A stretch of 64,000 nucleotides of DNA from JBBPYC01 sp038200275 (GCA_038200275.1 JBBPYC010000031.1:19985-83984), one strand, 5' to 3'; shown: positions 1 through 9,004, counted from the first letter of the stretch. The notes: generated by a model not told the origin, from the sequence alone. Numbers and translations: made by a program.

Positions 1-820
1 CACCGGCTGCGTTCACCAGTTGATTGGCACCACGCAATGCCGGATAGGCCAAGCCGCTGTAACGGCGCCCACCGCGCTCAGTCGAAGCGCTCCACCCCCA
101 CTGCAGCCGTTCGCTGCCGGCGACACCCGTTAGCGAGAAGTCACGGCCCGCCATCCACAGGTCGGCGCCAATGGCGTTTGCATGCTGCTCGATGCTCGCT
201 GGTGGCAACGGATCGCTGACAACCACCGGCCGGCCGGCCCGCATGATGCCAGCCTTTTCAAAGCCGATCGATTCGCGGTCGGCCCCAAGGTACTCCATGT
301 GGTCGAGGTCAATGCTTGTGATGACTGCGCAATCGGCATCGATGATGTTGACCGCATCGAGCCGCCCGCCGAGCCCCACTTCAAGCACCGCCACGTCGAT
401 ACCCGATTGCGCCATCAGACGCAGAATCGCAAGCGTGGTGAACTCGTAATAGGTCAACTCGACCGCTTCAGAACCATCTGCCCTATCGGCACCCGTGCGT
501 GCGCGCTCGACCGCTTCGAAGTGCGGTAGCAGCGCCGTACCATTGATCACCTCGCCGCCGATGCGACAGCGTTCCTCGAAACGAATCAGGTGCGGGGAGG
601 TGTACACGCCGCAGCGCCAGCCCGAACGTTGCAGCACCGCTTCGAGCATGGCGCAGGTCGACCCTTTGCCGTTGGTGCCAGCCACCGTGATGACCGGGCA
701 GGTCAACCGCAAGTCGAGCCGCTCGGCAACTCGGCGCACACGGTCCAGACCGAGCGCAATGCCAGCTGGGTGCAACTGCTCGGCATAGGCCAGCCAGTCG
801 TTCAATGTATTCATCTGCAT
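1..820 (-). CDS. folC: Bifunctional folylpolyglutamate/dihydrofolate synthase, C-terminus outside window
   Basis: Adds glutamate to dihydropteroate and to folates in the cytoplasm, using ATP. The frame reads leftward from 820 and is still open at base 1, so only about 273 N-terminal residues are present. The Mur-ligase-type P-loop AGTNGKGST is seen near residue 50, followed by the family patterns TSPHLIRFEER, EVGLGGRLDAVN and, at the window edge, LRGANQLVNAA, which corresponds to the GxHQxxNAA segment of FolC. Two in-frame ATGs (820 and 814) could start translation; the second, giving MNTLNDWL, looks more like the family. The gene runs opposite to ppnP, so a divergent promoter should lie between them. 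The family assignment is secure; only the start and the missing end are uncertain. Confidence 0.93.
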   Translation of the reverse strand, partial: MQMNTLNDWLAYAEQLHPAGIALGLDRVRRVAERLDLRLTCPVITVAGTNGKGSTCAMLEAVLQRSGWRCGVYTSPHLIRFEERCRIGGEVINGTALLPHFEAVERARTGADRADGSEAVELTYYEFTTLAILRLMAQSGIDVAVLEVGLGGRLDAVNIIDADCAVITSIDLDHMEYLGADRESIGFEKAGIMRAGRPVVVSDPLPPASIEQHANAIGADLWMAGRDFSLTGVAGSERLQWGWSASTERGGRRYSGLAYPALRGANQLVNAAG

Positions 821-922
821 AGGGCGTCAACTGCAACAATCGGGCCTGCATCTGGGGCGCGTTTCAAGATCGATCGCCGTGCGACGATCGCAACGACTCA
901 TCACTTTGAAGGACGATTATTC

Positions 923-1243
923 ATGCCCACGCAATCCCTGGCCAACGCAACGGTCGGCACGGTCGCCAATGTGTATTTCGAAGGCCGCTGCGTGAGCCAC
1001 GGCCTGCAGCTGGCAGACGGCAGCAAGAAAAGCATCGGCGTGATCCTGCCAGCCACGTTGCGCTTCACCACCGCTGCAGCCGAGCGCATGGAATGTGTCG
1101 CGGGCCGGTGCGAGTACCGGCTGGACAGCACCAATGACGCATGGTCGGCGTCAAGCCCAGGCGAATCGTTTTCGATCCCAGCCGATACGTCGTTCGAAAT
1201 TCGCGTCGACACGGCTTATCACTACATCTGTCATTTCGAATAG
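923..1243 (+). CDS. ppnP: Pyrimidine/purine nucleoside phosphorylase (YaiE/DUF1255 family)
   Basis: A small cupin-fold enzyme of 106 residues, matching the PpnP family, which phosphorolyses many nucleosides to the free base and ribose-1-phosphate. The supporting segments are VANVYFEGRCVSHGLQ, KSIGVILPATLRF and the C-terminal FEIRVDTAYHYICHFE, all typical of the family. The ATG at 923 follows GAAGGACG, a usable ribosome binding site. The frame is open further upstream, but that part reads like the antisense of folC and was left out. It is a single-gene unit, divergent from folC and convergent with the helicase gene 68 bases downstream. Confidence 0.9.
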   Translation: MPTQSLANATVGTVANVYFEGRCVSHGLQLADGSKKSIGVILPATLRFTTAAAERMECVAGRCEYRLDSTNDAWSASSPGESFSIPADTSFEIRVDTAYHYICHFE

Positions 1244-1311
1244 CCAACCTGCAAGCGGATCAGACGGCTGACCAGCAGCCGCACCAGTCAGCGCAGCTGC
1301 TGGTACCCGCG

Positions 1312-3225
1312 TCAGCGCGTCGGTCGGACCGTGCGCTTTTTTGCCGCGTCGCGCGGCACGAATACTTTGCCCGTGCCGGCTGGGCGTGCCGGTCGGTCAT
1401 GTGCACCTCGGCTGTCCATGGGTGGGCGCCGATCGACGAACTCGCCGCCGCCGCGCCGCTGCTGGCCGTCGCCCACTGGCGCTGCATCGCGCCACGGCTC
1501 ACTGCTGCCGCCAGTCCGTGCACCGGCAGGCTGCCAGTCGCGCTGGAATCGGTCACCACCACCGCCACCGAAGTCGCGTGACGGTTCGCCCCTGCCACCG
1601 CCTCGACGATCGGCATCGAAACGACCGCCACCGTTGCCACCGCCTGCCCAACCGCTGTTGCCACGCGGCGCCCCACCACCGCCACCTTCGCGACGACCAC
1701 CGCGCGGCGCGCTGTAATCGCGCTCGCCGCCACGACCGCCGAAGCCACTCCGAGGCGCGCTCGGCGCCCGTTGCTGTGGCTCCAGGCCAGCGATCACGTC
1801 GGTCTTTAGCGGCTGACGGGTCAGCGCTTCGATGTCGAAGATGCGGCGGCGATCGCGAAATTCGGCAAAGCTCACGGCCAGCCCGTCGCGACCGGCGCGG
1901 CCAGTGCGACCGATGCGGTGCGTGTAGTCTTCCGCCTTCATCGGCAGGCCGAAGTTGAATACGTGCGTAACGGTGGGTACGTCGATGCCGCGCGCGGCGA
2001 CATCGGTTGCCACCAGGATCTGCACTTGGCCTTGGCGAAGTGCCATCAGGCGGCGGTTACGCAAGCCCTGGCTCAGCGCGCCGTGCAGCGCCACCGCCGA
2101 GAAGCCGGCTTGCTGCAAATCCCCTGCCAGCGAATCGCACTCGATCTGGGTGCTCGCAAACACGATCGCCTGATCGATCGTGGTGTCGCGCAGCCAGTGG
2201 TCAAGCAGCTTGCGCTTGTGCTGCGGGTTGTCGGCCCAGAACAGTTTCTGCGTGATGTTACTGTGGCGTTCCTGCGGGTTGTCCACCTGAATACGGCGCA
2301 CCGACGCACCCTGATTGCGCATCACGCGCAACGCGAGCTGCTGGATGCGCGGCGCCAGCGTGGCGCTGAACATCATGGTCTGGCGCCGGTCGATCGTGAG
2401 TGCGTTGATGTCGGCCAGATCATCGGCAAAGCCCAGGTCCAGCATGCGGTCGGCTTCGTCGATCACGAGAAACTGCACCGCATCGAGCCGCAACTGCGAC
2501 GAGCGTTGCAAATCGAGCAACCGGCCCGGCGTCGCAATCACGAGATTCGCGTTTTGCAGCCGCGCAATCTGCAACTGATACGGCATGCCGCCAATCACGT
2601 TGGCAACCCGCAGGCCACGGCAGTGTTTGACCAGCTCGATCGCGTCGTGCGCGACCTGCTGCGCGAGTTCTCGCGTGGGGCACAACACCAGCGCACCCGG
2701 GGCAGCAGGCTTGAAGTGACGCGTGTTGGTCGGGTCCTTGCGCTTTGGCTTCTTCGGCATGGCTTCGCCGCTGGCTTCGGCTTCTGCGCGGGCACGCTCG
2801 AACTCGGCCTTTTCGGCGGCTTCGGCGGCGGCTTGCTGCTTCAGCAAAGTCTGCAGCACTGGCAGCAAAAATGCGGCGGTCTTGCCGCTGCCGGTCTGGC
2901 TCGAGACCATCAGGTCGTTCGTCGAGCGGCCATCGGCATCGGCTTCCAGCGCAAGCGGAATGGTCTGCTGCTGAACGGACGTCGGCTGCTGGTAGCCGAG
3001 GTCTTCGACAGCGCGCAGCAGTTCGGGCTCGAGGCCAAACAGCATGAAGCCGTTCGGCGCAAGGGGCACCTCAGGTGTCTCGGTGACTTCCAGAACTTCA
3101 GCTTCTTCGGCCTGAGGCTCGGGCTGCACACTGTTGCCGGCCATCTGCCGGTCGGGGGTGGTTTCGGTATCGTTGTGGGAATCGGCAGACGAAAAATCGT
3201 TGCCCGCGTTGAATGCGTCGGTCAT
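1312..3225 (-). CDS. DEAD-box ATP-dependent RNA helicase, RhlE type
   Basis: A 637-residue RNA helicase of the RhlE/cold-shock DEAD-box group, likely acting in ribosome assembly or RNA turnover. Seen in order: Q motif around GYQQPTSVQQQTIP (78-90), motif I TGSGKT (111-116), motif Ia PTRELAQQ (183-190), motif II DEAD within LVIDEADRMLD, motif III SAT, and motif VI HRIGRTGRAG. An Ala/Glu/Lys-rich insert (about 129-168) sits between motifs I and Ia, and the last 140 residues form a Gly/Arg-rich RGG-like tail that probably binds RNA. The ATG at 3225 was chosen because GAGCG lies just upstream and the homologous part begins soon after; the longer open frame upstream has no family resemblance. Which RhlE paralogue it is cannot be decided. 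Confidence 0.9.
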   Translation of the reverse strand: MTDAFNAGNDFSSADSHNDTETTPDRQMAGNSVQPEPQAEEAEVLEVTETPEVPLAPNGFMLFGLEPELLRAVEDLGYQQPTSVQQQTIPLALEADADGRSTNDLMVSSQTGSGKTAAFLLPVLQTLLKQQAAAEAAEKAEFERARAEAEASGEAMPKKPKRKDPTNTRHFKPAAPGALVLCPTRELAQQVAHDAIELVKHCRGLRVANVIGGMPYQLQIARLQNANLVIATPGRLLDLQRSSQLRLDAVQFLVIDEADRMLDLGFADDLADINALTIDRRQTMMFSATLAPRIQQLALRVMRNQGASVRRIQVDNPQERHSNITQKLFWADNPQHKRKLLDHWLRDTTIDQAIVFASTQIECDSLAGDLQQAGFSAVALHGALSQGLRNRRLMALRQGQVQILVATDVAARGIDVPTVTHVFNFGLPMKAEDYTHRIGRTGRAGRDGLAVSFAEFRDRRRIFDIEALTRQPLKTDVIAGLEPQQRAPSAPRSGFGGRGGERDYSAPRGGRREGGGGGAPRGNSGWAGGGNGGGRFDADRRGGGRGEPSRDFGGGGGDRFQRDWQPAGARTGGSSEPWRDAAPVGDGQQRRGGGEFVDRRPPMDSRGAHDRPARPAGTGKVFVPRDAAKKRTVRPTR

Positions 3226-3643
3226 GGTGTTTTGCTCACGCTCATGGCAGGCACCGCAACGGTTCAAAGTTGCAGGCAGCCGCGCCAAATGGTTCAAAAA
3301 CATCGACCATTTCAGCGAAGCTCCGAGCTGCTTGGCCGTTTGCACAACACCGGACGAAGTCGGCATTGGAAGCGGGTTGCAACCTTGGGGCAATTTTTGG
3401 ATATTGCCGCTTGAGTGATCTCTCTGCGGGGCTCCTCGGCTTTTGTCGCTGAAACGTGCAAGGCGCACACCCGAGTGACATCTTCCAAGTGCTGGCCGCG
3501 CGATCAAATGCGAAAGGCAGATGCACAAATTGCACAACTTCGAGCTCAGCGAGGTGCTGTTTGGGAACCCCGCATGGCACTTCTGAAGTGCAGCCACCGA
3601 TTATCGCATGGATACGGGTTTTTACCTAACCTGAATGGCTCTG
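3226..3643 (-). promoter_or_regulatory. Long leader and probable promoter of the DEAD-box helicase gene
   Basis: About 420 bases with no convincing gene between orn and the helicase start. On the minus strand GATAAT (plus 3600-3605) has TTAGGT about 18 bases upstream, a weak sigma-70-like pair. If used, the mRNA would carry a leader of roughly 370 bases. Near its expected 5' end is a 15-base perfect inverted repeat, GCACTTC-A-GAAGTGC on the minus strand (plus 3577-3591). Long leaders are common on cold-shock helicase mRNAs; that this one is regulated is inference. Confidence 0.35.
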
Positions 3644-4291
3644 TCAGTCACTCATGCGCAGGAATCGGTCGCGGTAGTGCTCGAGTTCGTCGATCGACTC
3701 ATGCACGTCGGCCAGCGCAGTGTGCTTTTGCTGCTTCTTGAACGAGGCCGCGACTTCTGGACGCCAGCGCTTTGCCAGCTCCTTGAGCGTGCTGACGTCC
3801 AGATTGCGATAGTGAAAGAACGCTTCAAGCTTCGGCATGTAGCGCGCCAGAAACCGCCGGTCCTGCCCGATCGTGTTGCCGCACATGGGCGAGCCGCTCT
3901 TCGGCACATAAGCACTTAAAAAATCGATGATCTGCTGCTGCGCATCGACTTCCGTCAGCGTCGATGCCTTGACCTTCGCAGTCAGGCCGCTCGCGCCGTG
4001 CGTCTTCGTATTCCAGACGTCCATCCGACTGAGCAGCTCATTGCTCTGGTGGATCACGAGCACCGGGCCTTCCACGCGTGGCGTCAGATGCGGCCCAGTC
4101 ACGACGACCGCGATTTCGATGATGCGCTCTATTTCCGGGTCAAGCCCCGTCATCTCGCAATCGAGCCAGACGAGGTTGTGCTCTGACTTCGCCAGGGAGC
4201 CGTCGTCTGCGGCCAAGGGTGTGGTGGTGGCGCCAGGCGCAATTGCGGCTGGGTCAAGAGGAAGCTGCGAGGGAAGCTGGGTATCGGGCAT
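3644..4291 (-). CDS. orn: Oligoribonuclease
   Basis: A DEDD-family 3'-5' exoribonuclease that degrades two- to five-base RNA fragments, including pGpG from cyclic-di-GMP. The acidic catalytic segments are present: WLDCEMTGLDP (DxE), NTIGQDRRFLARYMP and HTALADVHESI. The protein is 215 residues from the ATG at 4291, about 30 longer than usual, because of a low-complexity Pro/Ala/Thr segment before SEHNLVWLD. A further 38 codons are open upstream but overlap the divergent protease gene's promoter region and look non-coding. It is divergent from the M48 protease gene; this order with the PCD-like gene and rsgA is typical of Burkholderiales. Confidence 0.92.
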   Translation of the reverse strand: MPDTQLPSQLPLDPAAIAPGATTTPLAADDGSLAKSEHNLVWLDCEMTGLDPEIERIIEIAVVVTGPHLTPRVEGPVLVIHQSNELLSRMDVWNTKTHGASGLTAKVKASTLTEVDAQQQIIDFLSAYVPKSGSPMCGNTIGQDRRFLARYMPKLEAFFHYRNLDVSTLKELAKRWRPEVAASFKKQQKHTALADVHESIDELEHYRDRFLRMSD

Positions 4292-4361
4292 GGCATTGAT
4301 TGTCGTGGATGCCCCCCAAGCGACCTGCCCGCGCGACAAGCGCCTAAACTTCTGCGCATCC

Positions 4362-5660
4362 ATGCCTGAATCCAACGACTTTCTTTCTGCCGCTTTTGCG
4401 CTCACTGTGGCTTTCGCAGTGGCCGTGATCGTGATGCTGCTGGTGCAGTTCTGGCTCGCGTCGCGCCAGATTCGCTACGTCGCAAAACACCGCGACGCCG
4501 TTCCACCCGCGTTCGTCGACCACGTCAGCAAGACCGCGCATCAACGCGCAGCCGACTACACCATCGCCAAGACCCGCTTCGGCCTGCTCGATGCGGCGTT
4601 CAGCGCAGCGCTGCTGATCGGCTGGACGTTGCTGGGCGGGCTCGATGCGCTGAACCGCGCGCTGCTGGGCGTGCTCGGCCCTGGGATGGGTCAGCAATTG
4701 GCGCTGCTCGGCGCGTTTGCGGTGATCGGTGGGCTGCTCGAGCTGCCAATTTCGCTCTACAAAACGTTCGGCATCGAAAAACGCTTTGGCTTCAACCGCA
4801 TGAGCGGGAAGCTCTGGCTGACCGATCTGGTCAAGTCGACCGTCTTCGGTGCCATCATTGCACTGCCGATCGCCGCGCTGGTGCTCTGGCTCATGAGCGC
4901 GGCCGGCACCTATTGGTGGCTCTGGGCGGCCGGCGCCTGGATGGCCTTCAACCTGCTGCTGCTGGTGGTCTATCCGGTCTACATCGCGCCGATGTTCAAC
5001 AAGTTCGAGCCGCTGGCCGACGAGGTCTTGAGGACGCGTGTGACGCAGCTGATGCAGCGCTGCGGCTTTGCAGCCGACGGCCTGTTCGTGATGGACGGCA
5101 GCAAGCGCAGTGCGCATGGCAATGCGTATTTCACCGGTTTCGGCGCAGCCAAGCGCGTGGTGTTCTACGACACGCTGCTGGCGCGGCTGGCACCGAACGA
5201 GGTGGACGCCGTGCTCGCACACGAACTCGGCCATTTCAAGCACAAGCACGTGATCAAGCGGATCGCGCTGATGTTCGCCTTGAGCTTCCTGGGCTTTGCG
5301 CTGCTCGGCTGGCTGTCGGCCAAGCCATGGTTCTACAGTGGCCTGGGCGTCACACCGAACCTTACGGCGGGTGCGCCGAACGACGCGTTGGCGCTGCTGC
5401 TGTTCATGATGGCTTTGCCGGTGTTCAGTTTTTTCATCTCGCCACTGGCCGCGCAGTTGTCGCGCCGCGATGAATTCGAAGCCGATGCGTACGCGGTGCA
5501 GCAGACCAGCGGCGGCGATCTGTCGGCGGCGTTGCTCAAGCTGTACGAGGACAATGCAGCAACGCTGACACCGGACCCGCTCTACGTGCGTTTCTACTAT
5601 TCGCACCCGAGCGCGGCAGAACGGCTCGAGCGGCTCGTGCCGTCGATCCAGCATGCCTGA
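4362..5660 (+). CDS. M48 family membrane metalloprotease (Ste24/CAAX-protease-like)
   Basis: A 432-residue zinc metalloprotease of the inner membrane, likely in membrane protein quality control. The zinc motif HELGH is seen in VLAHELGHFKHKHV and the third ligand in RRDEFEADAYAV, which is the full M48 signature. Several hydrophobic segments flank the catalytic part: one at the N-terminus, others at about 80-125, 155-205 and 305-375. This is the Ste24-like rather than the short HtpX form. The ATG at 4362 begins MPESNDFL; the longer open frame upstream is antisense to orn. Its last eight bases overlap the start of the next gene, so the two are probably cotranscribed. Confidence 0.88.
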   Translation: MPESNDFLSAAFALTVAFAVAVIVMLLVQFWLASRQIRYVAKHRDAVPPAFVDHVSKTAHQRAADYTIAKTRFGLLDAAFSAALLIGWTLLGGLDALNRALLGVLGPGMGQQLALLGAFAVIGGLLELPISLYKTFGIEKRFGFNRMSGKLWLTDLVKSTVFGAIIALPIAALVLWLMSAAGTYWWLWAAGAWMAFNLLLLVVYPVYIAPMFNKFEPLADEVLRTRVTQLMQRCGFAADGLFVMDGSKRSAHGNAYFTGFGAAKRVVFYDTLLARLAPNEVDAVLAHELGHFKHKHVIKRIALMFALSFLGFALLGWLSAKPWFYSGLGVTPNLTAGAPNDALALLLFMMALPVFSFFISPLAAQLSRRDEFEADAYAVQQTSGGDLSAALLKLYEDNAATLTPDPLYVRFYYSHPSAAERLERLVPSIQHA

Positions 5661-6000
5661 CATGTTGTTTGCGAAGCCGAATCGGCCCCCTGCGCCCGAC
5701 TCTGTCTCATTGAATGCTACGCAAATCGTAGCAGGCCTGACGCATGTCAGTGGCTGGCGACTCGACGGCGAAGGCCCGCAGGTGGCGATTGAAAAATCGT
5801 TTCGCTTTGCCGATTTCGCTGAGTGCCTCGGCTTTGTGAATGCGCTCGGCTGGGTTGTTCGGCAGTTGGGCCATGCCCCCGCGCGCGCATCGATCGAGTC
5901 GGGCAGCGAGGTGCGGGTTCGCTGGTCAACGCCCGCCGTCGGCGGCCTGTGTGCACTTGACGTCGAAGCAGCGCGGCAAACCGATGCGTTGTTGGGCTGA
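5653..6000 (+). CDS. Pterin-4a-carbinolamine dehydratase-like protein with degenerate active site
   Basis: A 115-residue protein with the PCD/DCoH fold pattern: GWRLDGEGPQVAIEKSFRF, then DFAECLGFVNALG, and a C-terminal GGLCALDVEAARQTD. Genuine dehydratases recycle 4a-hydroxytetrahydrobiopterin with an [EKH]xxxHHP-type motif. Here the matching segment is RQLGHAPAR: the first His and the Pro remain, the second His is Ala, and the residue four before the first His is Arg rather than Glu, Lys or His. Catalysis is therefore doubtful. The gene starts inside the end of the M48 gene and ends 33 bases before rsgA, in the usual Burkholderiales order. Confidence 0.72.
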   Translation: MPDMLFAKPNRPPAPDSVSLNATQIVAGLTHVSGWRLDGEGPQVAIEKSFRFADFAECLGFVNALGWVVRQLGHAPARASIESGSEVRVRWSTPAVGGLCALDVEAARQTDALLG

Positions 6001-6033
6001 TCGATTGCGGCATCCCGTATCTCGGGGCCGCCA

Positions 6034-7005
6034 TTGAGCAGCAATGCATCGGCCGCAGGACACCTGCGCACGGGTCTGGTGGTGGCGGGCTACGGCCGGC
6101 ACTGCGTGGTCGAGACCGACGACGGCCAGCGTTTGATCTGCCACCCGCGCGGCAAAAAAAGCGAAGTGCTGGTGGGCGACCGGGTGCGCTGGCAACCGAG
6201 CACAGACGAAGGCACCATCCAGTCGATCGATCCGCGCCGCAACCTGTTTTGGCGACAAGACGAACTGCGCAGCAAGGCCTTTGCGGCGAATCTGGATCAG
6301 GTGTTGATCCTGCTGGCGGCCAATCCGGTGTTTTCGGAATCGCAACTCGCACGTGCGCTGATCGCTGCCGAAGCCCAGCAAATTACGCCGCTGATTGGCC
6401 TGAACAAGCAAGACCTGATTGTGCCGTTTGCCGCCGCATGGCAGCGGCTTGCGCCCTACGCGGCCATGAGGTATGAGGTGTTGCCGCTGGCGCTGACCGA
6501 TGCGGCAGACTCTGGCGCGGCCCATTTGCGCGAACGGCTTGACGGCCAGGTCACGCTGGTCCTCGGGCCCTCCGGCACCGGGAAAAGCACGCTCACGAAC
6601 CGCTTCGCACCGGGCGCCGCAGCGGCCACGCGGGAGACCTCCAAGGCGCTGAACTCCGGCAAGCACACGACCACCAGCACCACGCTGTACTGGCTCGACG
6701 CGGAGCGCCGAAGCGCGCTGATCGATTCGCCCGGATTTCAGGAGTTCGGCTTGGCGCATATCGACCCGATGCAGCTGGCGAAGTTGATGCCGGACTTGGC
6801 GCCGCTGACCGAACACTGCCGATTTCACAACTGCACGCACCGGCACGAACCTGGCTGCGAACTGGTGACTGCCGTCGCGGCGCAGCAGACTGCCGATCCA
6901 GCAAACGCGCACAAAAGCGGCATCGACCTAGGCCCATCCATCATCGGCCGCTACAAGATTTATTGCGATCTGTTCACCGAGTTGAGCCAGCCGAAGACGT
7001 ACTGA
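6034..7005 (+). CDS. rsgA: Small ribosomal subunit biogenesis GTPase RsgA
   Basis: A circularly permuted GTPase that helps finish 30S subunits. Seen in order: N-terminal OB-fold (about 10-70), G4 motif LNKQD, then G1 GPSGTGKST, G3 DSPGFQEFGL and the zinc-binding CRFHNCTHRHEPGC. The 323-residue length is normal. The start is TTG at 6034; there is no in-frame ATG nearby, and the preceding stop in this frame is the PCD-like gene's own stop at 5998-6000. The ribosome binding site is weak (CGGGG), so the start is the least certain part. It is the last gene of the plus-strand group and is convergent with the CobD/CbiB-like gene. Confidence 0.92.
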   Translation: MSSNASAAGHLRTGLVVAGYGRHCVVETDDGQRLICHPRGKKSEVLVGDRVRWQPSTDEGTIQSIDPRRNLFWRQDELRSKAFAANLDQVLILLAANPVFSESQLARALIAAEAQQITPLIGLNKQDLIVPFAAAWQRLAPYAAMRYEVLPLALTDAADSGAAHLRERLDGQVTLVLGPSGTGKSTLTNRFAPGAAAATRETSKALNSGKHTTTSTTLYWLDAERRSALIDSPGFQEFGLAHIDPMQLAKLMPDLAPLTEHCRFHNCTHRHEPGCELVTAVAAQQTADPANAHKSGIDLGPSIIGRYKIYCDLFTELSQPKTY

Positions 7006-7127
7006 CGGCCGAGCGGTGCGATTGGCTGCGGCGATTCAGGCTACCAGCTGCCGAAGCCGAATCGCGCAGACAGGTGGGCCAGAACATGCGGGCCAGACTT
7101 GGCAGTTCGGTTGCATCCATTCGGTTG

Positions 7128-8117
7128 CTACAGCAACCGCGCGAGCGTCAGCAGCGCAAGCAGTACCAACCACATCACGACCGAACGGCCGACCAGCCCA
7201 ACCACGCCGCGCAGATGGGCAAGTTCAGCATCACGCCCCGGCGTCGGCACGCTTGCCAGTGGCCGCGGCAAGGAGTCCGAGTCGTCCAGCCCCTGTGCGC
7301 CGGTGGAGGGATAGTCCGCCGCAGACTCCAACGCGGCGCCGCCCAGGCGCACATTCAGAGCGCCTGCGGTCGCGGCCAGAATCACGCCGTCGTTGTCATC
7401 CGGGAACTGGCGTGCGTGCCGACGCCAGCCGTCGATCGCCTCCTCAAAACTGCCGACCACCGCGAAGCTCGCTGCGGTGAGCCGCGTGGGCAACCAGTCG
7501 ATCACATGCCAGCAAACGCGTGTGACGCGGCGCAACGCACCGTTCGCCGACATCGCGTCGCGCCGCCGCCAGTAACGGGCAACGAACTCGGCCAGCCGAT
7601 ACAGCACCGCACCGGCTGGCCCGAGACCCAGCGCAGCAAGCACCGAATACCAGGCCAGCACGCCAAACACCCGCCGATGCGCAGTCAACACGAATGCTTC
7701 GATCACATGCCGCACGAGTTCGACCTGCGGCACGTCGTGTGTGTCGACTTGCTGCCACTGCGCAAGCCGTGCGCGTGCACTGGCTTCATCGCCGCGCGCA
7801 AGCTGTTCCCGAATGCCCGTGAAATGGCGGCTGAACTGCCGAAAACCGAGCGTCGCGTAGAGCACCGCAATGTCCCACAGCATCGCAGCCGGCCAGCCGA
7901 TGCCGGTCTGCAATACCCAGTGCAGTCCCACCACCGCAGCCACCGGCAGCCCGATGCAGATGCTCCAGGCGATCACGCCGTGTGCGGAATCGCCTGCATC
8001 AAAGTTGCGGCCGGTCCAGCGCGCCCAGCGGCGCAGCCCTGCCTGCAGCGGGTTGCGGCGCGCCAGAGGCCAGGCTTGCTCCAGCAGCAGCGCGCAGACG
8101 ATCGCGAAGAAAATCAT
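7128..8117 (-). CDS. CobD/CbiB-family membrane protein
   Basis: A 329-residue polytopic membrane protein related to CobD/CbiB, the enzyme that attaches aminopropanol to cobyric acid. Supporting segments are the N-terminal membrane helix FFAIVCALLLEQ, the central YSVLAALGLGPAGAVLYRLAEF and the later WLPTRLTAASFAVVG, which resemble the cobalamin family's WIPARLTA segment. No other corrinoid genes lie nearby. In Burkholderiales this branch usually sits beside nudL and rplS as here, so a role in cobalamin synthesis is unproven and an AmpE-like or other membrane role is possible. It starts 63 bases after nudL ends and is probably cotranscribed with it. Confidence 0.75.
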   Translation of the reverse strand: MIFFAIVCALLLEQAWPLARRNPLQAGLRRWARWTGRNFDAGDSAHGVIAWSICIGLPVAAVVGLHWVLQTGIGWPAAMLWDIAVLYATLGFRQFSRHFTGIREQLARGDEASARARLAQWQQVDTHDVPQVELVRHVIEAFVLTAHRRVFGVLAWYSVLAALGLGPAGAVLYRLAEFVARYWRRRDAMSANGALRRVTRVCWHVIDWLPTRLTAASFAVVGSFEEAIDGWRRHARQFPDDNDGVILAATAGALNVRLGGAALESAADYPSTGAQGLDDSDSLPRPLASVPTPGRDAELAHLRGVVGLVGRSVVMWLVLLALLTLARLL

Positions 8118-8180
8118 GCACGGATGATAGGTCGCGCCTTCAACACCGCCTTACCCTCCCCAAGCGCAAGACCGGCGTGG

Positions 8181-8906
8181 TCAAGCGCTTAAAAACCGAT
8201 ACAGATTGCGCAGCATGGCGGCGGTGGCGCCCCAGACAAAACGCTCGTGCGCGCCGTCTTGCCAAGGCATCGAATACCACTCGCGCCGGGCGCCTTCCCA
8301 CTCGAATGCGTGGCGCCGGTGCTGCGCCGGGTCCATCAAGAAAGCAAGCGGCACTTCAAACGCAGCAGCCACTTCATAGGGATTGGCGCGCAACTCAAAC
8401 GCGGGGTCGATCAGTGCCACCACGGGCGTGATGATGAACGAGCTGCCGGTCACGTACTCAGGCAGGCTGCCGATCACTTCGACGAAGCGCGGGTCCAGGC
8501 CGACTTCCTCATGTGCTTCGCGCAGCGCGGTGGCCACTGCATCGGCATCCTCCGGGTCCGACTTGCCGCCCGGGAACGCGACCTGGCCGGAATGCGTCGA
8601 CAGATGCGCGGTGCGCTCGGTCAGCAGCACCGTGGAAGCATTCGGGCCACGCAGCACGATCGGGATCAGCACCGCGGCGCGCGCAGGGCTGCGGTTTGGC
8701 AGGAATTTGCGTTCCTGCACGAGTTCCGGCTGCCAGACCGGCGGACTGGCAAAGCGCGCACGCAGCGCTTCAGGCCGCAGGTCGGCCTGTGGCACGGCGG
8801 GCAGTGCCGCTTCGTCGGCCCCCACGATCGGTACTTTTCGCGGATCGAAGCTCGGCAGGCTGGATGTGCCTGGCGGCGTCACCCTGGGAATGTCAATCGT
8901 GGTCAT
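8181..8906 (-). CDS. Nudix hydrolase, CoA pyrophosphatase type
   Basis: A 241-residue Nudix hydrolase of the NudL/CoA-pyrophosphatase group, which splits coenzyme A into 3',5'-ADP and phosphopantetheine. The UPF0035-type signature VLLTERTAHLSTHSG followed by QVAFPGGK is present, then the Nudix helix TALREAHEEVGL. The loop before that helix carries Asp in place of the usual Glu, as is normal in this subgroup. The ATG at 8906 was chosen because the open frame above it crosses a transcription terminator. The gene is followed by the CobD/CbiB-like gene on the same strand. Confidence 0.87.
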   Translation of the reverse strand: MTTIDIPRVTPPGTSSLPSFDPRKVPIVGADEAALPAVPQADLRPEALRARFASPPVWQPELVQERKFLPNRSPARAAVLIPIVLRGPNASTVLLTERTAHLSTHSGQVAFPGGKSDPEDADAVATALREAHEEVGLDPRFVEVIGSLPEYVTGSSFIITPVVALIDPAFELRANPYEVAAAFEVPLAFLMDPAQHRRHAFEWEGARREWYSMPWQDGAHERFVWGATAAMLRNLYRFLSA

Positions 8907-8924
8907 TGCAGGCAATGCGGCATG

Positions 8925-8962
8925 AAAAAACCGCCAAAAGCGCTGAAGCCTGAGGCGGTTTT
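8925..8962 (-). terminator. Intrinsic terminator after rplS
   Basis: On the minus strand AAAACCGCC pairs with GGCGGTTTT across an 18-base loop and is followed by a run of Ts (plus-strand As at 8925-8930). It lies 43 bases after the rplS stop and 19 bases before the nudL ATG, so it should end the ribosomal transcript and leave nudL with reduced read-through. Confidence 0.75.
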
Positions 8963-9004
8963 CATCCAAGCGGCAGTGGTTGCCGACTGAAGGGTGCGGG
9001 AAGC

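Noticed and set aside
1918..3414. Nearly 500-codon open frame antisense to the DEAD-box helicase
   Set aside because: Arg/His/Gln-rich with no family pattern; it follows from GC-rich codon use on the other strand, where all helicase motifs are present.
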